The notes under the pieces are model-generated. The model was not told the DNA's origin. It saw nothing but the letters and a program-made list of their open reading frames with translations, and did not search any database. 60,928 nucleotides of DNA from Bacteroidales bacterium (GTDB lineage: Bacteria > Bacteroidota > Bacteroidia > Bacteroidales > WCHB1-69), in contig JAILCI010000026.1 in NCBI GenBank assembly GCA_024686335.1, positions 1 to 60,928 on the forward strand. The letters are read 5' to 3'. Both the position numbers and the translations under genes were made by a program. Numbering within the stretch: the stretch's first letter is position 1; each line of letters opens with the position of its first letter. Below are positions 1-7,155 of the stretch, one piece after another.

Positions 1-1
1 A

Positions 2-1063
2 TTTCAATTTAATCCTTCGTTGGTTAACTACGAAAGGTTCAAATCTGTATCTGGTGAAGATTGGGTGTCAAAAAACATCAGAGATTATGGTTTAATTCGT
101 GATGCATTGCTGGATGAGATCTTGAATAAGAAGAATGACGGGGTGTCCGATGCCGAATGGAGAAAATATGTCGAAGACAAGTTGTTCAAATATGCTTTTG
201 CTGCTGATTTGTTCAACTTGCGGATTAAATGGGAACAAGGGGACGACAATGATGAAAATGAAATTAAAAGATTGTATGACGGTATAGGAGAAGTAAAAAA
301 GAATTATATAGATATTTTTTTGTGTGTTAATGGTGGCCGACTGAAAGACATAAACATCAAATGCTATTTATATTTATGTGTTTTGACTTTATTGGGTTTG
401 AAATCTAAAAGAGGAGGTGCGTTTTTTGACAACAAACATTCAATGAAATTATTCCTATATGATAATTTGGAAGTTGATAATCCCCAGCCAGCTAGTGTGA
501 TCTCTCGCTTTAAATCAACCTTGAGTAGCAATATCTATGAACCGATTTCTAATGACAAAGCGGATTTGTTCAACGACATTATGTCTCAATTGCGGGCAAT
601 GTGGAGAATAGTGCCGCAAGAGGAAGCTGCTAAGGTGGAAGAAGCTAAAGTCACTAATGCCGTCAGTTATTTGAATGAAAGTGTTGATCATTATTTTGAT
701 CAGAAAAAATATGTGAAGGGGGTAAAAAATAAATGGTTAAAGTTCTTTAAATCTTTCTATGAGGAGATTTTCAAGAAAATGTTTCCTGATGTAAAAGACG
801 CAGACCAAGTGCTGCAAATATGGTGGGTGGCTATTGTGCTGGGAAACAAAACCGCTCATCATAACAAAGAAGATCTTCTTGACCTTGTAAATGGCTTGCG
901 TTCTCAGGATGACATGCTAAAAAGTATAGACGATAAATGGTGCCAGGCGATATTGAATTCTGAGATTGCATACGATGAGAGATACGCCTTCTTTTTCAAG
1001 GAATATGCAGGAGCGGAAAAGTGGTTGCAAGGTATTCTTGATACGGGCTTCCGTTCGGAATAA
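2..1063 (+). CDS. Hypothetical protein, 5'-truncated by the window edge
   Basis: The frame is open from base 2 to the TAA at 1061-1063, giving at least 353 residues. The first possible start inside the window is a TTG at 20, which has no obvious ribosome binding site, so the gene most likely begins upstream. I do not recognise the family. The product looks soluble: no signal peptide or membrane segment, many Lys, Asp, Asn and Trp residues, and a C-terminal part containing a TAHHNKED stretch. The DNA is visibly more AT-rich than the operons that follow, which would fit an accessory gene. It shares a terminator with the convergent ABC transporter operon. Confidence 0.7.
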   Translation, partial: FQFNPSLVNYERFKSVSGEDWVSKNIRDYGLIRDALLDEILNKKNDGVSDAEWRKYVEDKLFKYAFAADLFNLRIKWEQGDDNDENEIKRLYDGIGEVKKNYIDIFLCVNGGRLKDINIKCYLYLCVLTLLGLKSKRGGAFFDNKHSMKLFLYDNLEVDNPQPASVISRFKSTLSSNIYEPISNDKADLFNDIMSQLRAMWRIVPQEEAAKVEEAKVTNAVSYLNESVDHYFDQKKYVKGVKNKWLKFFKSFYEEIFKKMFPDVKDADQVLQIWWVAIVLGNKTAHHNKEDLLDLVNGLRSQDDMLKSIDDKWCQAILNSEIAYDERYAFFFKEYAGAEKWLQGILDTGFRSE

Positions 1064-1072
1064 TGAAGGAGC

Positions 1073-1109
1073 AAAAAAAGAGTCCCGGGTTGATCCAGGA
1101 CTCTTTTTT
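1073..1109. terminator. Bidirectional intrinsic terminator
   Basis: A hairpin with arms AAAAAAGAGTCC and GGACTCTTTTTT sits between two convergent genes. The A-run on one side and T-run on the other let it terminate transcription in both directions. Confidence 0.85.
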
Positions 1110-1119
1110 CTAAGTTACT

Positions 1120-2445
1120 TTATGCACTCTTCAACCAGCGGAAGATCTCCTTCCAGCTTGTCTTCTTGCCGTACATCAGGATGCCGATGCGGTAGACCTT
1201 GGCGGCGAACCAGATGCAGAAGATGAGGAAGAGCAGACAGATGGCCATGGAGGTCAGCAGCTGCCACAACGGTACGCCCGACGGTAGCCTTACCATCATG
1301 GAGATGGGGGAGGTAAGCGGTATCATGGAGAGCCATGTTGCCAACTGTCCGTTCGGATTCGTGGAGATGGACGGGACAGTGATGATGGCGAGCATAAGCG
1401 GTATCGTGACCGGCATCGTGTATTGTTGCGAGTCACTCTCGTTGTCTACCACCGAACCCATAGCCGCGTATAGAGTAGCATAGATAAGGTATCCAATGAC
1501 GAAATAGAAGAAGAAACTGAGAATCAGTTCGGCGAATGAAATCGGGAAGTGGTTGCTGATGGCTTGGAAGATGTTGCCGTCTGCCAGTTCTGCCATCTCA
1601 GGTGCATTTGCCATTTCGGTTGCCATTTCCGTGGTTGCTTCGTCTTGGAAAAGATTCGGGGCCGCCAGTTGTATGCCGAATAGTATGCCTGTGGTGAGCA
1701 CTACCCAAATCAGGAACTGGGTGATGCCGACCAATGCAATGCCCACAATCTTGCCGACGAGCAGTTGCATAGGCTTGACGGAGGAGATGAGCACCTCAAC
1801 AATACGGTTGGTCTTCTCTTCCAATACACCGCGCAACACTTGGCTAGCGAAGATGATGATGATAAAGTAGATGAAGAAACCGCAAACCATACCGATAATC
1901 ATGTTCATGTCGGCATCGTTCTCCCGTTGATTACCTTCCTTGTCAATCTGGATTGCAGTGATGTTAACTTTAGTCAGATCCTGGAGTTTTTCGAATTCTG
2001 CCAGCTCGATATGTAGAGAATCTTGTAACAGTTTGTCGAAAAAGATCTCGTTCATCTGACTTTCAATGGAAGACTGCAGAGTGGTGGGAATAGTCTCTTT
2101 GTAGTAAAGGTTGCTTACTAATCCATCACTGTTGTCTAAGATATGGAAGACGCAGTCAAATTCATCGTTGTCAAATGCCTCTTTCGTGAGCTGGTTGATG
2201 TCGCCAGAACGATATTGGAAGGTAGTGTTGTCGTTTTCTTCAAAATTGTTGAGGAAAATCTCGGTATCATCTACGACCAAAACGCGGGAGTGCTGATTCT
2301 TCTCGGAGTTCATGACGAGCAGCAACGGCAGGAAGATGAGCGCGGCCATCAAGATAGGAAGAAGAATGGTCAGGATGATGAATGATTTCTTCTTGACGCG
2401 GGTCGTATATTCGCGGCTTATGATGAGGAATGTCTTATTCTGCAT
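1120..2445 (-). CDS. ABC transporter permease (NatB/ABC-2 type)
   Basis: This 441-residue membrane protein has one N-terminal membrane segment (about residues 20-45, LTILLPILMAAL), a long extracytoplasmic domain (about 50-180), then a block of five or six further membrane segments to the C terminus. That is the layout of NatB-like ABC-2 permeases. It overlaps the upstream ATPase gene by 11 bases, so the two are translationally coupled and form one transporter. The family includes Na+ and drug efflux systems. The substrate cannot be read from sequence. Confidence 0.88.
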   Translation of the reverse strand: MQNKTFLIISREYTTRVKKKSFIILTILLPILMAALIFLPLLLVMNSEKNQHSRVLVVDDTEIFLNNFEENDNTTFQYRSGDINQLTKEAFDNDEFDCVFHILDNSDGLVSNLYYKETIPTTLQSSIESQMNEIFFDKLLQDSLHIELAEFEKLQDLTKVNITAIQIDKEGNQRENDADMNMIIGMVCGFFIYFIIIIFASQVLRGVLEEKTNRIVEVLISSVKPMQLLVGKIVGIALVGITQFLIWVVLTTGILFGIQLAAPNLFQDEATTEMATEMANAPEMAELADGNIFQAISNHFPISFAELILSFFFYFVIGYLIYATLYAAMGSVVDNESDSQQYTMPVTIPLMLAIITVPSISTNPNGQLATWLSMIPLTSPISMMVRLPSGVPLWQLLTSMAICLLFLIFCIWFAAKVYRIGILMYGKKTSWKEIFRWLKSA

Positions 2446-3370
2446 GGTGCTCTTTGTTGAAGTTTTCTACTTGTTGGATGAAAATATCGTTCATGGAAGG
2501 TAGCATCTCCGCAAAGGAGGTGATGTTGCAATCTTGTGTGAGCTTTTGGAGAAGCTCATTAGACTCATGTCCTTCAGCAATGCGGATGACGTATGAGGTG
2601 GTGTGCTCACCCTCTTTTTGGGAAATCATCTGAAAGATGTCGTTGAAGAAACTCTCATCAAGGCGGTTGTCGTTGGTGACCTCAACAGAGAAGGTGTTCT
2701 GCTTGAACTGTTGTTTAATGTCGTAAATGTTGCCCTCGAGAATTTTTTGGGATTTGTTGATGAGCGCGATTTCGTTGCATATCTCTTCCACGGATGTCAT
2801 GTTGTGGGTGGAGAGGATGATGGTGGCGCCTTCGCGGGAGAGGTTCATGATCTCCTCTTTCAGCAGATTGGTGTTGATAGGGTCGAAACCGCTGAAAGGC
2901 TCGTCGAGGATGAGGAAGGAGGGCTTGTGCAGAATGGTGATGATGAATTGCAGTTTCTGCTGCATGCCCTTGGAGAGTTCTTCCACGGGACGGTTCCACC
3001 AGTCGGAAATCTGATATTGCTCGAACTTCTGTTTCAACCGTTTTTTCGCTTCGGAGGCTGACATGCCCTTTAGCTGAGCTAAATAGAGGGCTTGCTCTCC
3101 GGCCTTCATCTTCTTGTAAAGACCGCGCTCCTCAGGAAGATAACCTATCTTGGAGACATCTTCCGCCTGCAGAGGGTGTCCTTGGAAGATGATGCGACCT
3201 TCGTCAGGGAAGGTGATGCGGTTGAGAATACGGATGAGCGTCGTCTTGCCGGCGCCGTTGGGGCCAAGCAGACCAAATACCGCACCTTCTCGCACAGAAA
3301 GCGATACTTTGTTGAGCGCGGTATGGTTGGAGTACCGTTTGGTGACCTCCTGAACTTCTACAATATTCAT
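2435..3370 (-). CDS. ABC transporter ATP-binding protein (NatA-like)
   Basis: This 311-residue ATPase carries Walker A GPNGAGKT (36-43), signature LSKGMQQ (132-138), Walker B LILDEP (153-158) and the H-loop histidine in STHN (about 189). About 90 C-terminal residues beyond the ATPase core are typical of NatA/DrrA-like subunits. It starts one base after the stop of the DUF4290 gene and overlaps the permease gene, so all three are one operon. It energises the permease at 1120-2445; the substrate is unknown. Confidence 0.92.
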   Translation of the reverse strand: MNIVEVQEVTKRYSNHTALNKVSLSVREGAVFGLLGPNGAGKTTLIRILNRITFPDEGRIIFQGHPLQAEDVSKIGYLPEERGLYKKMKAGEQALYLAQLKGMSASEAKKRLKQKFEQYQISDWWNRPVEELSKGMQQKLQFIITILHKPSFLILDEPFSGFDPINTNLLKEEIMNLSREGATIILSTHNMTSVEEICNEIALINKSQKILEGNIYDIKQQFKQNTFSVEVTNDNRLDESFFNDIFQMISQKEGEHTTSYVIRIAEGHESNELLQKLTQDCNITSFAEMLPSMNDIFIQQVENFNKEHHAE

Positions 3371-3371
3371 A

Positions 3372-4028
3372 TTATATGGTTGGATTTACTTTTTTCTTTT
3401 TCTTTTTCTTCTTCTTTTTCTTGGCGGGAGGTGTCACGAAGAAGGCATTGTTGCTGATGAGTTGGTTGAGTTCTTTTGTGGGAGCTAGCTGGTACTCTTC
3501 CGGTACAGTGATGAGACCGTCGGAGAGGTCTGACAGTTGTTGCTTGATAACGTTGTCGTTTACGGAGTCACGGTTGAAGGTAAGATAGAGCATTTTGAGA
3601 TGGTTGACCAACGGTTTGGCCATACGTTCGCGCTGCTCGGGCGGATATTGAGCGACCTCCTTGATGATGCGTTCCATGTTGCGGCCATAGGTGCGCAACT
3701 TGATGTTATGCTTGTTGTAATCTGGTTTCACCATGACGGGTTTCTCCACCTGTTTTTCAACTTTTGGGAAGGGCGCGTCAATGTCCAGCTCATAATTGGT
3801 CATCACATAGAGGTGATCCCACAGTTTATGCCAGTAGTCTATAGAATCAGTCTTGTTGCTATTCGGATCCATGTTCCGGTTCAGCTGGTCCATGGTGCGA
3901 ACCACTGCGCGGGCAGCCTCGTTGCGCTTCTCGCGGTCTTCAATCAGTTTCAGTTGCTCGACCATCTTCTGCACGTTCCGGCCGTATTCCCTAATAGTCA
4001 GCGTGTTTCTTTTGGTATTGTATTCCAT
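3372..4028 (-). CDS. DUF4290 family protein with poly-lysine tail
   Basis: This 218-residue protein begins MEYNTKRNTLTIREYGRNVQ, the typical start of the Bacteroidota-specific DUF4290 family, whose function is not known. A second related stretch (NIKLRTYGRNMERII) near residue 108 suggests an internal repeat. No signal peptide or membrane segment is seen. The C terminus is a run of about 11 lysines before VNPTI, encoded by mixed AAA and AAG codons. It is first in an operon with the ABC transporter. The TATCTTTG promoter lies 33 bases upstream. Confidence 0.88.
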   Translation of the reverse strand: MEYNTKRNTLTIREYGRNVQKMVEQLKLIEDREKRNEAARAVVRTMDQLNRNMDPNSNKTDSIDYWHKLWDHLYVMTNYELDIDAPFPKVEKQVEKPVMVKPDYNKHNIKLRTYGRNMERIIKEVAQYPPEQRERMAKPLVNHLKMLYLTFNRDSVNDNVIKQQLSDLSDGLITVPEEYQLAPTKELNQLISNNAFFVTPPAKKKKKKKKKKKVNPTI

Positions 4029-4060
4029 GTGTGTGATAAAGTACTTGTGATAAAAACGCG

Positions 4061-4068
4061 CAAAGATA
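4061..4068 (-). promoter_or_regulatory. -7 promoter element for DUF4290-ABC operon
   Basis: On the minus strand this reads TATCTTTG followed by C, a match to the Bacteroidota TAnnTTTG element. The predicted 5' UTR is about 25 bases. Confidence 0.75.
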
Positions 4069-4091
4069 CATTTTTTTTGGTGAAAGGAGGA

Positions 4092-4169
4092 GTTAAGAAA
4101 CTAAGAAGTTAAGAAACTAAGAGGTGCTAACTGAAAACTATTATCTATCATCTCTTATCTATTATCTAA
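4092..4169. repeat. Degenerate 7-bp-period intergenic repeat
   Basis: The stretch contains two copies of GTTAAGA-AACTAAG separated by two bases, then a second block with units such as TATCTAT, CATCTCT, TATCTAT, TATCTAA. The period is seven bases. No coding potential is seen. Confidence 0.6.
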
Positions 4170-4208
4170 AAAAACAGCGGATCGGAAAATGTCGACCCGC
4201 TGCTTTTT
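4167..4208 (-). terminator. Intrinsic terminator of rocD
   Basis: On the minus strand a hairpin with arms near CAGCGGGTCG and CGATCCGCTG is followed by a T-run (the A-run at 4168-4174 on the plus strand). It lies just beyond the rocD stop codon. Confidence 0.8.
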
Positions 4209-4231
4209 GGTGATAGAATCGCGAAACAAGA

Positions 4232-5458
4232 CTATTCGAAAGACAAAATGGCTTTCTTGATAATCTCGATAGCTTCGCGGAGTTCTTCCTCGGTGATAAC
4301 CAATGGAGGAGCGAAGCGGATGATGTGCTGGTGTGTCGGTTTGGCGAGCACGCCGAGTTCTTTCATCTTCACGCAAACGTCCCAAGCCTCTTTGCCGTTG
4401 GTCGGTTGGATGATGACAGCGTTGAGGAGGCCTTTGCCGCGAACTTGTTTGATCATCGGGCTGTTGACCTTGCCCATCTCCTCGCGGAAGATTTTGCCAA
4501 GGTACTCAGCACGTTCGGCGAGTTTCTCCTCTTTCACAACCTCGAGGGCAGCGATACCCACGCGGCATGCAACAGGGTTGCCGCCGAAGGTGGAACCGTG
4601 CTCACCCGGTTTGATGTTCATCATGATGTCGTCATCGCAGAGAACTGCGGATACCGGCATGGTACCACCAGAGAGAGCTTTACCCAAAACCAAGATGTCA
4701 GGACGAACACCCTCGTGGTCGCAAGCCAGCATCTTACCCGTACGGGCGATACCTGTCTGGACCTCGTCAGCGATGAAGAGCACGTTGTGAGCCTTACACA
4801 GGTCATAACATTTCTTCAAATAGCCCTCGTCGGGTACATATACGCCAGCTTCACCTTGGATAGGCTCTACGAGGAAACCACATACCATAGGATCTTCCAA
4901 TGCCTTTGCCAATGCGTCTACATCGTTATACGGGATTTTGATGAAACCAGGGGTGAACGGACCGAATCCTTTGTAAGCGTCAGGATCGATGGAGAGGGAG
5001 ACGATGGTGATGGTACGACCGTGGAAGTTACCGTCGCAAACGATAATCTTAGCCTGGTTCTCAGGAAGACCTTTCTTGTCGTAACCCCAACGACGGCAGA
5101 GTTTCAGAGCTGTCTCATCAGCCTCAGCACCAGAGTTCATCGGGAGCACCTTGTCATATCCGAAAGTCTCAGTCACATATTTCTCATACGGTCCCAGACA
5201 GTCGTTGTAGAAAGCACGGGAGGTCAGGGTGACCTTCTGAGCTTGGTCGATCATAGCACTGATAATCTTCGGGTGGCAGTGACCTTGGTTGACTGCAGAG
5301 TAAGCAGAGAGAAAATCGAAGTATTTCTTTCCTTCTACGTCCCATACGAACGGACCTTTACCCTTAGCAATGACTACATCCAGGGGATGATAGTTGTGGG
5401 CGCCATATCTGGCTTCCATGTCAATGGCTTGTTGACTTGATGTAATTTTTTCTACCAT
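4232..5458 (-). CDS. rocD: Ornithine--oxo-acid aminotransferase
   Basis: This 408-residue class III aminotransferase transfers the delta-amino group of ornithine to 2-oxoglutarate, giving glutamate semialdehyde and glutamate, with PLP as cofactor. The PLP lysine is K260 in LGKALSGG, and the DEVQTG motif (231-236) supplies the aspartate that holds the PLP ring. The N-terminal substrate region ([12 protein letters not shown], about 18-29) is typical of ornithine rather than acetylornithine aminotransferases. It stands alone between its own promoter and terminator. With the arcC and arcB genes at 20-22 kb it completes ornithine disposal. Confidence 0.93.
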   Translation of the reverse strand: MVEKITSSQQAIDMEARYGAHNYHPLDVVIAKGKGPFVWDVEGKKYFDFLSAYSAVNQGHCHPKIISAMIDQAQKVTLTSRAFYNDCLGPYEKYVTETFGYDKVLPMNSGAEADETALKLCRRWGYDKKGLPENQAKIIVCDGNFHGRTITIVSLSIDPDAYKGFGPFTPGFIKIPYNDVDALAKALEDPMVCGFLVEPIQGEAGVYVPDEGYLKKCYDLCKAHNVLFIADEVQTGIARTGKMLACDHEGVRPDILVLGKALSGGTMPVSAVLCDDDIMMNIKPGEHGSTFGGNPVACRVGIAALEVVKEEKLAERAEYLGKIFREEMGKVNSPMIKQVRGKGLLNAVIIQPTNGKEAWDVCVKMKELGVLAKPTHQHIIRFAPPLVITEEELREAIEIIKKAILSFE

Positions 5459-5507
5459 AATATTGTTATTATTTAATTGATAAGTTTTTTTCCAAAAAAG
5501 CAGGGCG

Positions 5508-5515
5508 CAAATATA
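5508..5515 (-). promoter_or_regulatory. -7 promoter element for rocD
   Basis: The minus strand reads TATATTTG followed by C, about 50 bases upstream of rocD. It is divergent from, and within 25 bases of, the promoter at 5539-5546. Confidence 0.75.
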
Positions 5516-5538
5516 CTATTTTTTCTCAATATTTTTTG

Positions 5539-5546
5539 TACTTTTG
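5539..5546 (+). promoter_or_regulatory. -7 promoter element for lipoprotein-psd-GT operon
   Basis: TACTTTTG followed by C matches TAnnTTTG. It lies 33 bases before the ATG at 5580 and overlaps the longer alternative reading frame that would begin at 5544, which argues for the later start. Confidence 0.75.
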
Positions 5547-5579
5547 CCACGATTTTTTATTAGTAAACATTATTGTAAT

Positions 5580-6482
5580 ATGAAAAAGAATATCCTCTTA
5601 TTAGCGTTGGCTATTTTCGTCGTAGGCGCTTTCACTTCCTGTCAGAAGAATGTAGAAACCTATCAGCCTAAATGCAAGATCAAAAAGATCTGGTATCGCA
5701 GTGATGTTTATGATCCCAACGAGGTCTATAACTACGATGACAAAGGTGTGCTGACAAGCATCACCATAGATTCTACTCAAAGTTTTGAGTTCACGTATAA
5801 CAAAAAAGAAAAGACAGTCTCTTCTATCTACCATGTTGGTGAGAAATATACGGAGACCGTCAACATCACGTATAATGATGATGATCTGATGGAATCAATG
5901 ACCTATACTGTCGATGGGCAGGTGCGTCAGGAGATGACTGTCAGCCGTGATGAAGAGACCAACCGTATCTCAAAGATCGAAGAAAACTATGATAAAGATT
6001 TCTTTGACAACCTGATCTATACCAAAGACCTCCTGTTGTATAATCGTATGGTCGGTGATGTGGAGGAAATTCAGCAACTCTGCAAGCAGGATGCTTCTAA
6101 GGATTTGATTTTCCGTTCTACCAAGACCTTTACCTATGAGGAGGGCTCTGAGAAGAATTTCGACAACATCTCCCAGATTGTGGAGGAGTATCCTTCCCTT
6201 CGTCGTGTTGTTACTCGCACCTATCAATATGATGAGGAGTCTTTCAACCCCTTCTACGGCCTGCCTTTCGCTTATGCCGACTATGCTGGCTATTATTTGA
6301 ATAATAAATTGTACGAGACTGAAGATGTTACCGTTGAGGGTATCCCTACCCGCAGTGTGACATATACATATAGCTACGAGGGTTTGCATTATATGAACAA
6401 TAAGATGTATCCTCGTCAGTTCATCACCATCTCATCCGAGAACAATATTCCAATTCACACTTATATTCTTTACGTGAAATAA
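5580..6482 (+). CDS. Secreted lipoprotein of unknown function
   Basis: This 300-residue protein starts MKKNILLLALAIF with a signal peptide ending in a lipobox (AFTSC), so it should be a lipid-anchored envelope protein. The ATG at 5580 is preferred to an in-frame start at 5544 because it opens the signal peptide and lies downstream of the promoter. The mature part has repeated short units rich in Tyr, Asp and Asn (VYNYDDKGVLTSI, FEFTYNKKEKTVSSI, NITYNDDDLMESM), resembling the beta-strand repeats of YD/DUF4595-like lipoproteins. It is eight bases upstream of psd. The function is unknown. Confidence 0.82.
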   Translation: MKKNILLLALAIFVVGAFTSCQKNVETYQPKCKIKKIWYRSDVYDPNEVYNYDDKGVLTSITIDSTQSFEFTYNKKEKTVSSIYHVGEKYTETVNITYNDDDLMESMTYTVDGQVRQEMTVSRDEETNRISKIEENYDKDFFDNLIYTKDLLLYNRMVGDVEEIQQLCKQDASKDLIFRSTKTFTYEEGSEKNFDNISQIVEEYPSLRRVVTRTYQYDEESFNPFYGLPFAYADYAGYYLNNKLYETEDVTVEGIPTRSVTYTYSYEGLHYMNNKMYPRQFITISSENNIPIHTYILYVK

Positions 6483-6490
6483 AATAGAGC

Positions 6491-7147
6491 ATGAAGTTAC
6501 ACGCCGCCGGAACTCTTATCGTTATTACCAGCCTTTCCGTGATTTTGTTGACCACGGTGTGTTATATCCTTTTATTGAACAACCTCTGGTGGGTTAATTT
6601 GATCTTTTTTGCCCTGATGTTCATCATAGGGGGAATGATTGTACGTTTCTTCAGAGTTCCTTATCGCATTACAAATGTTGTGGAAGATGGCGTGATCTCT
6701 CCTGCAGATGGTACGGTTCTTTCTATCGGTCCTGCCTTTGAGTATGAATTTTTTCAAGATGAAAGGATAAAGATTTCCATCTTCATGTCGATAAATAATG
6801 TTCATGTTAACAGCTATCCTATAAGTGGGGTGGTGGAGTGCTCAGCTTACCATCCGGGCAAATATGCGTTGGCCAAGCTTCCAAAGTCTTCCGTGGATAA
6901 TGAACATAATACTATTGTCGTGGCTAAGGATGAAGATCATAAGATTCTCTTCCGACAGATTGCTGGATTCGTAGCCCGCCGTATCATCAGTTATCCTGAG
7001 GTTGGCGACCATGTGGAACAGGGCGAAGAGGTCGGTATGATCAAATTCGGTTCCCGCGTGGATGTTTTTCTTCCATTGGATGCACAGGTGTTCGTTAATG
7101 TGGGCGACAAGGTGGTCTCTAAAAAAACCGTTTTGGCCTATTTCTAA
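6491..7147 (+). CDS. psd: Phosphatidylserine decarboxylase (short form)
   Basis: This 218-residue enzyme makes phosphatidylethanolamine from phosphatidylserine at the inner membrane. It has two N-terminal membrane segments (about 7-30 and 34-55), the ISPADGTV block (69-76), the NNVHVN block (102-107) and the self-cleavage motif FGSRVD. Cleavage is expected between G187 and S188, leaving the pyruvoyl group on the C-terminal chain. The length fits the short proenzyme family common in Bacteroidota. It lies in an operon with eight-base gaps to both neighbours. Confidence 0.93.
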   Translation: MKLHAAGTLIVITSLSVILLTTVCYILLLNNLWWVNLIFFALMFIIGGMIVRFFRVPYRITNVVEDGVISPADGTVLSIGPAFEYEFFQDERIKISIFMSINNVHVNSYPISGVVECSAYHPGKYALAKLPKSSVDNEHNTIVVAKDEDHKILFRQIAGFVARRIISYPEVGDHVEQGEEVGMIKFGSRVDVFLPLDAQVFVNVGDKVVSKKTVLAYF

Positions 7148-7155
7148 TCTCTTCT

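Noticed and set aside
4325-5440. A 371-codon open frame on the plus strand
   Set aside because: It is fully antisense to rocD, whose motifs are clear. The frame has no family features and reflects codon bias.
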